DNA from: Pseudomonas bubulae
Lineage (GTDB): Bacteria; Pseudomonadota; Gammaproteobacteria; Pseudomonadales; Pseudomonadaceae
Length of the DNA stretch: 64,000 nucleotides
Assembly (NCBI RefSeq): GCF_900618535.1
Contig: NZ_UYJA01000007.1
Location: forward strand, 124,001 to 188,000
Direction of reading: 5' to 3'
The position numbers and the translations under genes are program-made. Shown in pieces: positions 46,208 through 55,357 of this stretch. Below the pieces are notes generated by a model. It searched no databases and was not told where the DNA came from. It saw only the letters and a list, made by a program, of their open reading frames with translations. Each line of letters starts with the position of its first letter. The first letter of the stretch is position 1.

Positions 46208-47689
46208 ATGAGCAAAGAAGTACTGCTGGTTGTTGAGTCGGTGTCCAATGAAAAGGGCGTACCGGCAAACGTTATTTTTGAAGCGCTGGAGCTGGCTCTG
46301 GCCACCGCTACTAAAAAGCGTTTTGAAGACGAAGTCGAACTGCGTGTGGAAATCAATCGCCACACCGGTAACTATGAGACTTTCCGTCGCTGGACTGTGG
46401 TCGAAGACGAAGATCTGGATGATCCAGCATACGAGTTGGCTGTAGACCAGGCCCAGGCGAAACAGCCAGGCGCGAAAGCCGGCGATATTATCGAAGAGAA
46501 AATCGATTCTATCGAATTCGGTCGAATTGCTGCACAGACGGCCAAACAGGTCATCGTGCAAAAAGTTCGCGAAGCCGAGCGTGCTCAAGTAGTCGATGCC
46601 TATCGTGAGCGTCTGGGCGAAATCATTTCCGGCACCGTTAAAAAGGTGACCCGCGACAATGTGATCGTTGACCTGGGTAACAACGCTGAAGCGTTGCTGG
46701 CCCGTGAAGACATCATTTCGCGTGAGACTTTCCGTGTTGGCGTACGCCTTCGCGCATTGCTCAAGGAAATCCGCACTGAAAACCGCGGTCCTCAGCTGAT
46801 CCTGTCGCGTACAGCGCCAGAGATGCTGATCGAGTTGTTCCGCATTGAAGTGCCAGAAATCTCCGAAGGCCTGATCGAAGTGATGGCGGCCTCCCGCGAT
46901 CCTGGATCACGCGCTAAAATAGCCGTTCGCTCGAAAGACAAACGCATTGATCCGCAAGGTGCCTGCATTGGTATGCGCGGTTCGCGTGTCCAGGCAGTGT
47001 CCGGCGAATTGGGCGGAGAGCGAGTGGATATCGTCCTTTGGGATGACAACCCGGCGCAGTTCGTGATCAACGCAATGTCGCCAGCAGAAGTGGCGGCTAT
47101 TATCGTCGACGAAGATGCCCATGCAATGGACATCGCCGTTGGCGCAGACAATCTGGCCCAGGCGATTGGTCGCGGCGGTCAGAACGTACGTCTGGCCAGC
47201 CAGTTGACCGGCTGGACCCTGAACGTGATGACCGAATCGGACATCCAGGCCAAGCAGCAAGCAGAAACCGGCGATATCCTGCGCAACTTCATCGAAGAGC
47301 TGGAAGTTGATGAAGACCTGGCGCAGGTACTGGTTGATGAAGGCTTTACTAGCCTGGAAGAGATTGCCTACGTACCGGTGGAGGAAATGCTCAACATCGA
47401 TGGCTTTGACGAAGATACCGTCAACGAGCTTCGCGCTCGCGCCAAGGATCGACTGTTGACTAAAGCCATCGCTACTGAGGAAAAGCTGGCAGACGCCCAT
47501 CCGGCCGAAGACCTGCTCTCGCTTGAGGGTATGGACAAGGATTTGGCGATGGAACTGGCGGTGCGCGGCGTAATTACCCGCGAAGACCTGGCCGAGCAGT
47601 CTATTGACGACCTGCTCGACATCGACGGCATTGACGATGATCGTGCCGGCAAGTTGATCATGGCCGCCCGAGCCCATTGGTTCGAGTAA
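46208..47689 (+). CDS. nusA: Transcription termination/antitermination factor NusA
   Basis: The 493-residue protein has an N-terminal RNA-polymerase-binding domain, an S1 domain (GEIISGTVKKVTRDNVIVDLG), two KH domains (KDKRIDPQGACIGMRGSRVQ, AIGRGGQNVRLASQLTGW) and two acidic C-terminal repeats (about residues 365-493). It controls pausing, termination and antitermination. The start MSKEVLLVVE at 46208 fits the family. Confidence 0.97.
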   Translation: MSKEVLLVVESVSNEKGVPANVIFEALELALATATKKRFEDEVELRVEINRHTGNYETFRRWTVVEDEDLDDPAYELAVDQAQAKQPGAKAGDIIEEKIDSIEFGRIAAQTAKQVIVQKVREAERAQVVDAYRERLGEIISGTVKKVTRDNVIVDLGNNAEALLAREDIISRETFRVGVRLRALLKEIRTENRGPQLILSRTAPEMLIELFRIEVPEISEGLIEVMAASRDPGSRAKIAVRSKDKRIDPQGACIGMRGSRVQAVSGELGGERVDIVLWDDNPAQFVINAMSPAEVAAIIVDEDAHAMDIAVGADNLAQAIGRGGQNVRLASQLTGWTLNVMTESDIQAKQQAETGDILRNFIEELEVDEDLAQVLVDEGFTSLEEIAYVPVEEMLNIDGFDEDTVNELRARAKDRLLTKAIATEEKLADAHPAEDLLSLEGMDKDLAMELAVRGVITREDLAEQSIDDLLDIDGIDDDRAGKLIMAARAHWFE

Positions 47690-47716
47690 TTAGGCGCGGC
47701 CTGAGGAGAGAAATGC

Positions 47717-50221
47717 ATGACGCAAGTCACGGTGAAACAACTGGCCGATGAGGTCAAAACACCGGTTGAGCGCCTGTTGCAGCAGATGCGTGAGGCAGGT
47801 CTGCCGCACAACGCCGCCGAGCAGAATGTAACCGATAGTGAGAAGCAGGCTCTGCTGACTCACCTTAAAAGCAGCCACAAGGCTAAAGTGGAAGAACCGC
47901 GCAAGATCACTTTGCAGCGTAAAACCACCAGTACCCTGCGTGTAGCTGGCAGCAAAAGCATCAGCGTTGAAGTACGCAAGAAGAAAGTCTTCGTACAGCA
48001 AAGCCCGGAAGAAATCGAAGCCGAGCGCAAACGTGAGATGGATGAACGTCGTGCAGTAGAAAATGCCGCACGTCAAAAGGCTGAAGAAGAGTCCAAGCGT
48101 CGCGCCGAAGAAGAAGCGCGCCGCCAGCCTGCATCTGCTCCTGTTGCAGCACCGGCTCCGGCCGCTGCAGCGCCTGCACCTGTGCAAGCCGCAGCGCCAG
48201 CACCGGCTCCAGCCGCTGATGCACGCAAGCGTGACGAACAGCGTCGCCCGGACAAACCACGCGCAGACGATAACAATCGTCGCGGCAGTGGTGACGGCGA
48301 TCGCAAAAACGCTCCGCATCGTGCCTCGGTTAAAGAAAAAGCACCGACTCCACGTGTTGCTCCGCGCACTTCCGACGAAGAAAGCGACAGCTTCCGTCGC
48401 GGTGGTCGTGGCAAGGGCAAGCTGAAGAAGCGCAACGCTCACGGCTTCCAGAGCCCAACCGGCCCTGTAGTTCGTGACGTGCAGATTGGCGAGACCATCA
48501 CTGTCGGCGATTTGGCCGCACAGATGTCGGTCAAGGCTGCCGAAGTCATCAAGTTCATGTTCAAGCTGGGTACTCCAGCAACCATCAACCAGGTACTGGA
48601 TCAGGAAACTGCCCAACTGGTTGCTGAAGAACTGGGCCACAAAGTGACTCTGGTCAGCGACAACGCCCTGGAAGATTCCCTGGCCGAGTCCCTGAAGTTC
48701 GAAGGCGAGTCGTTCTCCCGTGCACCGGTTGTGACCGTAATGGGCCACGTTGACCACGGTAAAACGTCCCTGCTCGACTACATCCGTCGTGCCAAGGTAG
48801 CGGCTGGCGAAGCCGGTGGTATTACCCAGCACATCGGTGCGTACCACGTTGAAACCGAACGCGGCATGGTCACGTTCCTCGATACCCCGGGTCACGCTGC
48901 GTTTACCGCAATGCGTGCTCGTGGTGCCAAGGCGACTGACATCGTGATTCTGGTTGTGGCTGCAGACGACGGCGTAATGCCGCAGACCATCGAAGCCGTT
49001 CAGCATGCGAAAGCCGCTGGCGTGCCTCTGGTTGTTGCAGTGAACAAGATCGACAAGCCAGGTGCTGACCTCGATCGCATTCGTAGCGAACTGTCCGTTC
49101 ACGGCGTGACGTCGGAAGAGTGGGGTGGTGACACTCCGTTTGTTTCGGTCTCGGCGAAAATGGGTACCGGCGTTGACGAATTGCTCGAAGCCGTACTGCT
49201 GCAAGCTGAAGTTCTGGAACTCAAGGCAACTCCATCGGCTCCTGGCCGTGGCGTAGTGGTTGAGTCCCGTCTGGACAAAGGCCGCGGTCCTGTTGCTACC
49301 GTTCTGGTTCAAGACGGTACCCTGCGCCAAGGCGACATGGTACTGGTCGGTTCCAACTACGGCCGCATCCGCGCCATGCTCGACGAGAACGGCAAGCCTA
49401 TCAAGGAAGCCGGTCCATCCATCCCTGTCGAGATTCTCGGCCTGGACGGTACGCCAGATGCTGGCGACGAGATGAGCGTAATGACCGACGAGAAGAAGGC
49501 ACGTGAAGTTGCCCTGTTCCGTCAAGGCAAGTTCCGCGAAGTGAAACTGGCGCGTGCTCACGCAGGCAAGCTGGAAAACATCTTCGAGAACATGGGCCAG
49601 GAAGAGAAGAAGACGCTTAACATCGTCCTCAAATCTGACGTCCGTGGTTCGTTGGAAGCTCTGCAGGGCGCTCTGAGCGGCCTGGGTAACGACGAAGTGC
49701 AAGTGCGCGTAGTGGGCGGCGGTGTCGGTGGTATCACCGAGAGCGACGCTAACCTGGCACTGGCCTCCAACGCTGTACTGTTTGGCTTCAACGTGCGTGC
49801 CGATGCCGGCGCTCGCAAGATTGTCGAGCAGGAAGGCCTGGACATGCGTTACTACAACGTCATCTACGACATCATCGAAGACGTCAAGAAAGCCCTTACC
49901 GGCATGCTTGGCAGCGACGTTCGGGAGAACATCCTGGGTATTGCTGAAGTCCGTGACGTGTTCCGTTCGCCTAAGTTCGGCGCGGTTGCAGGTTGCATGG
50001 TGCTGGAAGGTGTTGTTCACCGTAACCGTCCAATCCGCGTACTGCGTGAAGACATCGTTATCTACGAAGGCGAGCTGGAATCCCTGCGTCGCTTCAAAGA
50101 TGACATGTCCGAAGTGCGTGCAGGCATGGAATGCGGTATCGGCGTCAAGAGCTACAACGACGTTAAAGTCGGTGACAAGATCGAAGTGTTCGAGAAGGTC
50201 CAGGTTGCTCGCAGCCTCTAA
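47717..50221 (+). CDS. infB: Translation initiation factor IF-2
   Basis: The 834-residue GTPase has an N-terminal IF2_N domain (VTVKQLADEVKTPVERLLQQMREAG), an Ala/Pro- and charge-rich linker (about residues 85-240), a second IF2_N-like segment, and the G domain with GHVDHGKTS (Lys 349), DTPGHAAF and NKID. C-terminal domains bind fMet-tRNA. It brings initiator tRNA to the 30S subunit. Alternative internal starts known in E. coli are not obvious here. Confidence 0.97.
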   Translation: MTQVTVKQLADEVKTPVERLLQQMREAGLPHNAAEQNVTDSEKQALLTHLKSSHKAKVEEPRKITLQRKTTSTLRVAGSKSISVEVRKKKVFVQQSPEEIEAERKREMDERRAVENAARQKAEEESKRRAEEEARRQPASAPVAAPAPAAAAPAPVQAAAPAPAPAADARKRDEQRRPDKPRADDNNRRGSGDGDRKNAPHRASVKEKAPTPRVAPRTSDEESDSFRRGGRGKGKLKKRNAHGFQSPTGPVVRDVQIGETITVGDLAAQMSVKAAEVIKFMFKLGTPATINQVLDQETAQLVAEELGHKVTLVSDNALEDSLAESLKFEGESFSRAPVVTVMGHVDHGKTSLLDYIRRAKVAAGEAGGITQHIGAYHVETERGMVTFLDTPGHAAFTAMRARGAKATDIVILVVAADDGVMPQTIEAVQHAKAAGVPLVVAVNKIDKPGADLDRIRSELSVHGVTSEEWGGDTPFVSVSAKMGTGVDELLEAVLLQAEVLELKATPSAPGRGVVVESRLDKGRGPVATVLVQDGTLRQGDMVLVGSNYGRIRAMLDENGKPIKEAGPSIPVEILGLDGTPDAGDEMSVMTDEKKAREVALFRQGKFREVKLARAHAGKLENIFENMGQEEKKTLNIVLKSDVRGSLEALQGALSGLGNDEVQVRVVGGGVGGITESDANLALASNAVLFGFNVRADAGARKIVEQEGLDMRYYNVIYDIIEDVKKALTGMLGSDVRENILGIAEVRDVFRSPKFGAVAGCMVLEGVVHRNRPIRVLREDIVIYEGELESLRRFKDDMSEVRAGMECGIGVKSYNDVKVGDKIEVFEKVQVARSL

Positions 50222-50292
50222 CTCGCGAGCCTCAAGAGCGAGGACGAGCCCGCGCATGCAAATGCGCAGCGCTCGGCCTGGACTCTAAACGC

Positions 50293-50326
50293 AACGCCCG
50301 GTCCGGCTTCTGTCGTGCCGGGCGTT
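50293..50326 (+). other. Hairpin between infB and rbfA
   Basis: AACGCCCGG and CCGGGCGTT pair around a 16-base loop. There is no T-run, so this is more likely an mRNA-processing or stability element than a terminator. Confidence 0.5.
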
Positions 50327-50379
50327 TGCCGCTTTCAGACCGCATGGGTTTCCCATGGGTGAGTAACAGGTAACAAGAC

Positions 50380-50781
50380 ATGGCAAAAGAATATAGCCGT
50401 ACCCAACGTATTGGCGATCAGATGCAGCGCGAGCTGGCACAGCTGATCCGTCGTGAAGTCAAAGACCCGCGCGTGGGCCTGGTCACCATTACTGCTGTTG
50501 AAGTCAGCCGTGACGTCGGTCACGCCAAGATCTTCATCACCGTGATGGGTCAGGACAGCGCTGAAGATATCGCCCAGAGCATCAAGGTGCTGAACTCGGC
50601 AGCGGGTTTCCTGCGCATGCAACTGGCGCGTGAAATGAAGCTGCGCAGCGTTCCGCAGTTGCACTTCCACTACGATGAAAGCGTCGTGCGTGGTGCTCAT
50701 CTGTCCGCCTTGATCGAGCGTGCAGTGGCTGAAGACAATCAGCACCCTGAAACCACTGCTCCCGAAGACACCAAGGAGTAA
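50380..50781 (+). CDS. rbfA: 30S ribosome-binding factor RbfA
   Basis: A 133-residue KH-type protein (RTQRIGDQMQRELAQLIRREVKDPRVG) that binds 30S subunits during late 16S rRNA maturation and cold adaptation. It is followed by truB after three bases. Confidence 0.96.
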   Translation: MAKEYSRTQRIGDQMQRELAQLIRREVKDPRVGLVTITAVEVSRDVGHAKIFITVMGQDSAEDIAQSIKVLNSAAGFLRMQLAREMKLRSVPQLHFHYDESVVRGAHLSALIERAVAEDNQHPETTAPEDTKE

Positions 50782-50784
50782 CCG

Positions 50785-51702
50785 GTGGCTCAGGTCAAGC
50801 GTATCCGTCGTAACGTCAGCGGCATCATCCTGCTGGACAAGCCACTTGGGTTTACTTCCAATGCGGCCCTGCAGAAAGTTCGCTGGCTGCTCAATGCCGA
50901 GAAGGCAGGGCACACCGGTAGCCTCGATCCATTGGCCAGCGGTGTATTGCCGCTGTGCTTTGGCGAAGCCACCAAGTTTTCGCAATACCTGCTCGATTCC
51001 GACAAGGGTTATGAAACCCTGATGCAATTGGGCAAGACCACGACCACGGCAGACGCTGAAGGCGAGGTTTTGCAGACTCGCCCGGTGACCGTTGGTCGCG
51101 CCGATATTGAAGCTGTTTTACCCAATTTTCGTGGGCAAATCAGCCAGATACCGCCGATGTACTCTGCGCTCAAACGTGACGGACAGCCGCTTTACAAGCT
51201 GGCCCGTGCAGGCGAAGTGGTGGAGCGTGAACCGCGTTCTGTTACTATTACCCGCCTCGAATTACTGGCCAGCGAAGGCGACACTGCGCGCCTGGCCGTC
51301 GACTGCACCAAAGGCACCTATATCCGTACCCTTGTGGAAGATATCGGTGAGCAATTGGGGTGCGGGGCATACGTTGCAGAACTGCGTCGTACCCACGCCG
51401 GACCTTTCAGCCTGGCCCAGACGGTTACCCTGGAAGAGCTGGAGGCGGTGCATGCCGAAGGCGGCAATGAAGCGGTTGATCGCTTCCTGATGCCATCGGA
51501 CAGCGGTTTGCTCGACTGGCCATTGCTGCACTTCTCGGAAGCCAGCTCGTTTTATTGGCTCAATGGCCAACCGGTGCGTGCTCCGGATGCTCCGAAGTTC
51601 GGTATGGTGCGGGTACAGGATCACAACGGTCGCTTTATCGGTATCGGTGAAGTGAGCGAAGACGGGCGTATTGCGCCGCGTCGACTGATTCGGTCGGAAT
51701 GA
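50785..51702 (+). CDS. truB: tRNA pseudouridine(55) synthase TruB
   Basis: A 305-residue enzyme that makes pseudouridine 55 in the tRNA T-loop. The catalytic Asp is in HTGSLDPLASGVLP; the thumb region ALKRDGQPLYKLARAGEVVER and a C-terminal PUA-like domain follow. It starts with GTG at 50785, with AAGGAGTAA from the rbfA end serving as ribosome site. Confidence 0.96.
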   Translation: MAQVKRIRRNVSGIILLDKPLGFTSNAALQKVRWLLNAEKAGHTGSLDPLASGVLPLCFGEATKFSQYLLDSDKGYETLMQLGKTTTTADAEGEVLQTRPVTVGRADIEAVLPNFRGQISQIPPMYSALKRDGQPLYKLARAGEVVEREPRSVTITRLELLASEGDTARLAVDCTKGTYIRTLVEDIGEQLGCGAYVAELRRTHAGPFSLAQTVTLEELEAVHAEGGNEAVDRFLMPSDSGLLDWPLLHFSEASSFYWLNGQPVRAPDAPKFGMVRVQDHNGRFIGIGEVSEDGRIAPRRLIRSE

Positions 51703-51863
51703 CCGGAACCAGGCTGCATCGGGTGTAGTATTACCGGCGCAGACTGGAATGAGGGTGGCTGTTATTAGGCACGGTCACATCTCACATTTAAATACGAGGA
51801 TTTGTCCTCGGCCTATTGGATCTGTCTTGTTCGCAAGCAGGCCCTAATTGAAAGGAAAGCCAA

Positions 51864-52133
51864 ATGGCACTTACAGTTGAACACAAAGCAGAAATCGTAA
51901 AAGACTACCAGCAAGCTCCAGGTGATACAGGTTCTCCAGAAGTGCAGGTTGCACTGCTGACCTTTAACATCAACACGCTGCAAGGTCACTTCAAAGCTAA
52001 CAGCAAAGATCACCACTCCCGTCGTGGTCTGATCCGCATGGTAAACCAGCGTCGCAAGCTGCTGGACTACCTGAAAGGCAAGAACGTTGAGCGTTACAAA
52101 GCGCTGATCGCTCGCCTGGGTCTGCGTCGCTAA
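51864..52133 (+). CDS. rpsO: 30S ribosomal protein S15
   Basis: The 89-residue protein matches S15 end to end (ALTVEHKAEIVKDYQQ, DTGSPEVQVALLTFNINTLQ, HHSRRGLIRMVNQRRKLLDYL). It binds the 16S central domain. GAAAGGAAAG precedes the ATG. The 161-bp gap to truB probably holds its own promoter; pnp follows, the usual rpsO-pnp pair. Confidence 0.98.
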   Translation: MALTVEHKAEIVKDYQQAPGDTGSPEVQVALLTFNINTLQGHFKANSKDHHSRRGLIRMVNQRRKLLDYLKGKNVERYKALIARLGLRR

Positions 52134-52235
52134 TAGCGATGTTGCTAGAGGCTGGTTGTCTGTCGTGTGTCTGCGGGTTTCCCGCAGTCTCATGGCAGGC
52201 TTCCAGCCTCAAGTTTTATCTGGACTACCCGGATT

Positions 52236-52271
52236 CTTACGAAAGCTTGCCTATAGGGCTGTTTTCGTAAG
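52236..52271 (+). promoter_or_regulatory. Hairpin in the pnp leader (likely RNase III/PNPase autoregulation element)
   Basis: CTTACGAAA and TTTCGTAAG pair around an 18-base loop, in the rpsO-pnp gap 87 bases before the pnp start. In E. coli a leader hairpin cleaved by RNase III mediates PNPase autocontrol; this stem is placed to do the same. Confidence 0.6.
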
Positions 52272-52357
52272 CATCTTGAGTCGGGCCAACACCCGATGTT
52301 GCATATGACTTTCGCAAGAAACCCGTTCCCCAAGAGCCACAAAGAAGGTAGGACACC

Positions 52358-54463
52358 GTGAACCCGGTTATCAAAAAATTTCAGTTCGGTCAGTCGACCG
52401 TTACTCTCGAGACTGGCCGTATCGCCCGTCAGGCTTCCGGCGCAGTATTGGTCACCGTTGACGACGACGTCAGCGTGTTGGTGACTGTGGTCGGTTCCAA
52501 GCAAGCGGATCCAGGCAAGGGTTTCTTCCCTCTGTCGGTTCACTACCAGGAAAAAACCTACGCCGCGGGTAAAATCCCAGGCGGTTTCTTCAAGCGTGAA
52601 GGTCGCCCTTCCGAGAAAGAAACCCTGACGTCGCGTCTGATCGACCGTCCGATCCGTCCGCTGTTCCCAGAAGGTTTCATGAACGAAGTGCAGGTTGTCT
52701 GCACCGTTCTGTCCACCAGCAAGAAAACCGATCCGGACGTCGCTGCGATGATCGGTACTTCGGCTGCCCTGGCCATTTCCGGCATCCCTTTTGATGGTCC
52801 GATCGGCGCTGCCCGCGTTGCTTACCACGAAAGCACCGGTTACCTGCTGAACCCGACTTACGAGCAACTGGCCGCTTCGAGCCTGGACATGGTTGTTGCC
52901 GGTACTTCGGAAGCCGTATTGATGGTTGAATCGGAAGCCAAAGAGCTGACCGAAGACCAGATGCTGGGCGCCGTATTGTTCGCCCACGACGAATTCCAGG
53001 TGGTTATCCAGGCTGTCAAAGAGCTGGCTGCCGAAGCTGCCAAGCCAACTTGGGACTGGGCTGCTGCCCCGGAAGCGACCGCACTGCTGGGCGCTATTCG
53101 TGCCGAGTTCGGCGAGGCGATCTCCCAGGCTTACACCATCACCGTCAAGGCAGACCGTTACGCGCGTCTGGGCGAGTTGAAGGATCAGGTTGTTGCCAAG
53201 CTGTCCGGTGAAGAAGGCCAGCCTTCTGCCAGCGAAGTTAAAGCTGCATTCGGCGAAATCGAATACCGCACCGTTCGCGAAAACATCGTTAACGGCAAGC
53301 CGCGTATCGATGGTCGTGACACCAAGACTGTTCGCCCTCTGAACATCGAAGTTGGCGTTCTGCCGAAGACCCACGGTTCGGCCCTGTTCACCCGTGGTGA
53401 AACTCAGGCGCTGGTTGTTGCAACTCTGGGTACTGCCCGTGACGCGCAACTGCTGGACACCCTGGAAGGCGAGAAAAAAGACCCGTTCATGCTGCACTAC
53501 AACTTCCCTCCGTTCTCGGTAGGTGAGTGTGGTCGCATGGGTGGTGCTGGTCGTCGCGAAATCGGTCACGGCCGTCTGGCCCGTCGTTCGGTTCAAGCCA
53601 TGCTGCCTGCTGCCGACGTGTTCCCGTACACCATCCGTGTTGTATCGGAAATCACCGAATCCAACGGTTCCAGCTCGATGGCATCGGTTTGCGGTGCTTC
53701 CCTGGCACTGATGGATGCCGGTGTGCCGATGAAGGCGCCGGTTGCCGGTATCGCCATGGGTCTGGTTAAAGAAGGCGAGAAGTTCGCTGTTCTGACCGAC
53801 ATCCTGGGTGACGAAGACCACCTGGGCGACATGGACTTCAAGGTAGCCGGTACCGCCAAAGGTGTTACCGCGCTGCAGATGGACATCAAGATCAAGGGCA
53901 TCACCGAAGAAATCATGGAGATCGCTCTGGGCCAGGCCCTGGACGCTCGCCTGAACATCTTGGGCCAGATGAACCAGATCATTGCCGTATCGCGCAACGA
54001 ACTGTCGGCCAACGCTCCGACCATGATCGCGATGAAAATCGACACCGACAAAATCCGTGACGTTATCGGTAAAGGCGGCGCGACGATCCGTGCAATCTGT
54101 GAAGAAACCAAGGCTTCGATCGATATCGAAGACGACGGTTCGATCAAGATCTTCGGCGAGTCCAAGGAAGCAGCAGAAGCCGCGCGTCAGCGCGTTCTGG
54201 GCATCACCGCTGAAGCCGAGATCGGCAAGATCTACGTGGGCAAGGTTGAGCGTATCGTCGACTTCGGCGCATTCGTAAACATCCTGCCGGGCAAAGACGG
54301 CCTGGTTCACATCTCCATGCTGAGCGATGCTCGCGTTGAGAAAGTGACTGACATTCTGAAAGAAGGTCAGGAAGTGGAAGTACTGGTACTGGACGTGGAC
54401 AACCGCGGCCGTATCAAGCTGTCCATCAAGGACGTCGCTGCTGCCAAGGCTTCGGAAGCTTAA
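52358..54463 (+). CDS. pnp: Polyribonucleotide nucleotidyltransferase (PNPase)
   Basis: The 701-residue phosphorolytic 3'-5' exoribonuclease has two RNase PH domains, the second with GECGRMGGAGRREIGHG, then a KH domain (IDTDKIRDVIGKGGATIRAI) and a C-terminal S1 domain (GKIYVGKVERIVDFGAFVNILPG). It degrades mRNA in the degradosome. The GTG start at 52358 lies behind AAGAAGGTAGG. Confidence 0.98.
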   Translation: MNPVIKKFQFGQSTVTLETGRIARQASGAVLVTVDDDVSVLVTVVGSKQADPGKGFFPLSVHYQEKTYAAGKIPGGFFKREGRPSEKETLTSRLIDRPIRPLFPEGFMNEVQVVCTVLSTSKKTDPDVAAMIGTSAALAISGIPFDGPIGAARVAYHESTGYLLNPTYEQLAASSLDMVVAGTSEAVLMVESEAKELTEDQMLGAVLFAHDEFQVVIQAVKELAAEAAKPTWDWAAAPEATALLGAIRAEFGEAISQAYTITVKADRYARLGELKDQVVAKLSGEEGQPSASEVKAAFGEIEYRTVRENIVNGKPRIDGRDTKTVRPLNIEVGVLPKTHGSALFTRGETQALVVATLGTARDAQLLDTLEGEKKDPFMLHYNFPPFSVGECGRMGGAGRREIGHGRLARRSVQAMLPAADVFPYTIRVVSEITESNGSSSMASVCGASLALMDAGVPMKAPVAGIAMGLVKEGEKFAVLTDILGDEDHLGDMDFKVAGTAKGVTALQMDIKIKGITEEIMEIALGQALDARLNILGQMNQIIAVSRNELSANAPTMIAMKIDTDKIRDVIGKGGATIRAICEETKASIDIEDDGSIKIFGESKEAAEAARQRVLGITAEAEIGKIYVGKVERIVDFGAFVNILPGKDGLVHISMLSDARVEKVTDILKEGQEVEVLVLDVDNRGRIKLSIKDVAAAKASEA

Positions 54464-54484
54464 TCGCTCTCGACACCTGCTTTG

Positions 54485-54512
54485 AAAAAGGACCCTTCGG
54501 GGTCCTTTTTTT
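54485..54512 (+). terminator. Intrinsic terminator of pnp
   Basis: AAAAAGGACCC-TTCG-GGGTCCTTTTTTT: a stable stem with a UUCG tetraloop and a T-run 22 bases past the stop codon. Confidence 0.92.
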
Positions 54513-54669
54513 ATGCCTGGAGCAAAGTCAGCACCTTAGGGCCATAGGCCACGAGTCGAAAGCCGCAACTTGCATGCAGAATTAACCGGCGCCATGCATT
54601 TTGCACGACGGGGCAATTTTGGCTATTTTGTAAGCTCTTGATTTATATAGGTTTATTTCTTTTTAAAAG

Positions 54670-54686
54670 TTGGCACGCGGCCTGCA
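54670..54686 (+). promoter_or_regulatory. Sigma-54 promoter (-24/-12) of the BON-domain gene
   Basis: TTGGCACG-CGGC-CTGCA matches the RpoN consensus TTGGCACG-N4-TTGCA with one mismatch; the GG and GC are correctly spaced 12 bases apart. It lies 65 bases before the ATG. The region upstream is A/T-rich, as expected for an IHF or activator site. Confidence 0.75.
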
Positions 54687-54750
54687 ATAGTACTGATAAC
54701 CCTGCTGCTGCAAGACGGCGCAGATTCTAAAGAAGACAGGAGTTACTCGT

Positions 54751-55104
54751 ATGAAGAAGTTCGCTATCGCTGCCGCAACTGCCACCGCTCTGACCCTGAC
54801 TATGGCCAATGCTGCATTTGCTGCCCAGGCGACCACCCAGGCACCCATGGTGGTGGCTGCAGGCGAAGTAACCAAAGCCAAGGAAGCTACTTCTGATACC
54901 TGGATCACTACCAAAGTAAAAGCTGACCTGGTCACTGAAAAAGGCATTCCGGGCACGGACATCAAGGTAGAAACCAACAAAGGCGTTGTTTCCCTTTCCT
55001 CGATGGTACCGGTGACTGAAGCGCAAAAAGAGATTGCTGTTGCGATCACCAAAAAGATCAAAGGCGTTAAAGCTGTATCGGCTGATGGCCTGAAAGCGGA
55101 ATAA
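54751..55104 (+). CDS. Periplasmic BON-domain protein (OsmY-like)
   Basis: A 117-residue protein with a Sec signal peptide (cleavage predicted after AFA near residue 24) and one BON domain (about residues 48-115, DTWITTKVKADLVTEKGIPGTDIKVETNKGVVSLSS). OsmY has two BON domains; this is a single-domain relative. BON proteins are linked to envelope stress and membrane binding. GACAGGAG precedes the ATG. The upstream sigma-54-type promoter is unusual for this family. Confidence 0.85.
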   Translation: MKKFAIAAATATALTLTMANAAFAAQATTQAPMVVAAGEVTKAKEATSDTWITTKVKADLVTEKGIPGTDIKVETNKGVVSLSSMVPVTEAQKEIAVAITKKIKGVKAVSADGLKAE

Positions 55105-55217
55105 AGCACCCTTTCTCGTAGAACCGGGGGAACAAGGTTCTGGCAGGTGATTGAAGCAGTACGCCTGCAGGCATTGTTAAAAAGGTTCATGCGACGGCCA
55201 CACGGATGTGGTCATTA

Positions 55218-55254
55218 CAGCCCCCGGCGCTTGCGTCGGGGGCTGTTCTATTTT
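55218..55254 (+). terminator. Intrinsic terminator after the BON-domain gene
   Basis: CAGCCCCCG...CGGGGGCTG stem followed by TTCTATTTT, 114 bases past the stop codon. Confidence 0.75.
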
Positions 55255-55294
55255 GGGATTGGGTCTATTTGGGATTGGGGCTACGAAAATCCGC

Positions 55295-55338
55295 GTAGCA
55301 GCTGCCGAACGCAGCCTCGTGCCTTCGGCAGCTGCTAC
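55295..55338. repeat. Palindromic repeat of a second REP family
   Basis: GTAGCAGCTGCCGA and its exact complement flank 16 bp. This core differs from the GTGGGAGCGGG family seen elsewhere in the window and is another type common between Pseudomonas genes. It lies 20 bases past the end of the DUF748 gene. Confidence 0.7.
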
Positions 55339-55357
55339 AAATCAGCGACGTTGTGCA

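Noticed and set aside
47690..50257. An 855-codon open frame antisense to infB
   Set aside because: Same explanation: strong third-position bias of a highly expressed gene leaves few stops on the other strand.
52190..54310. A 706-codon open frame antisense to pnp
   Set aside because: Mirror of pnp with no features of its own.
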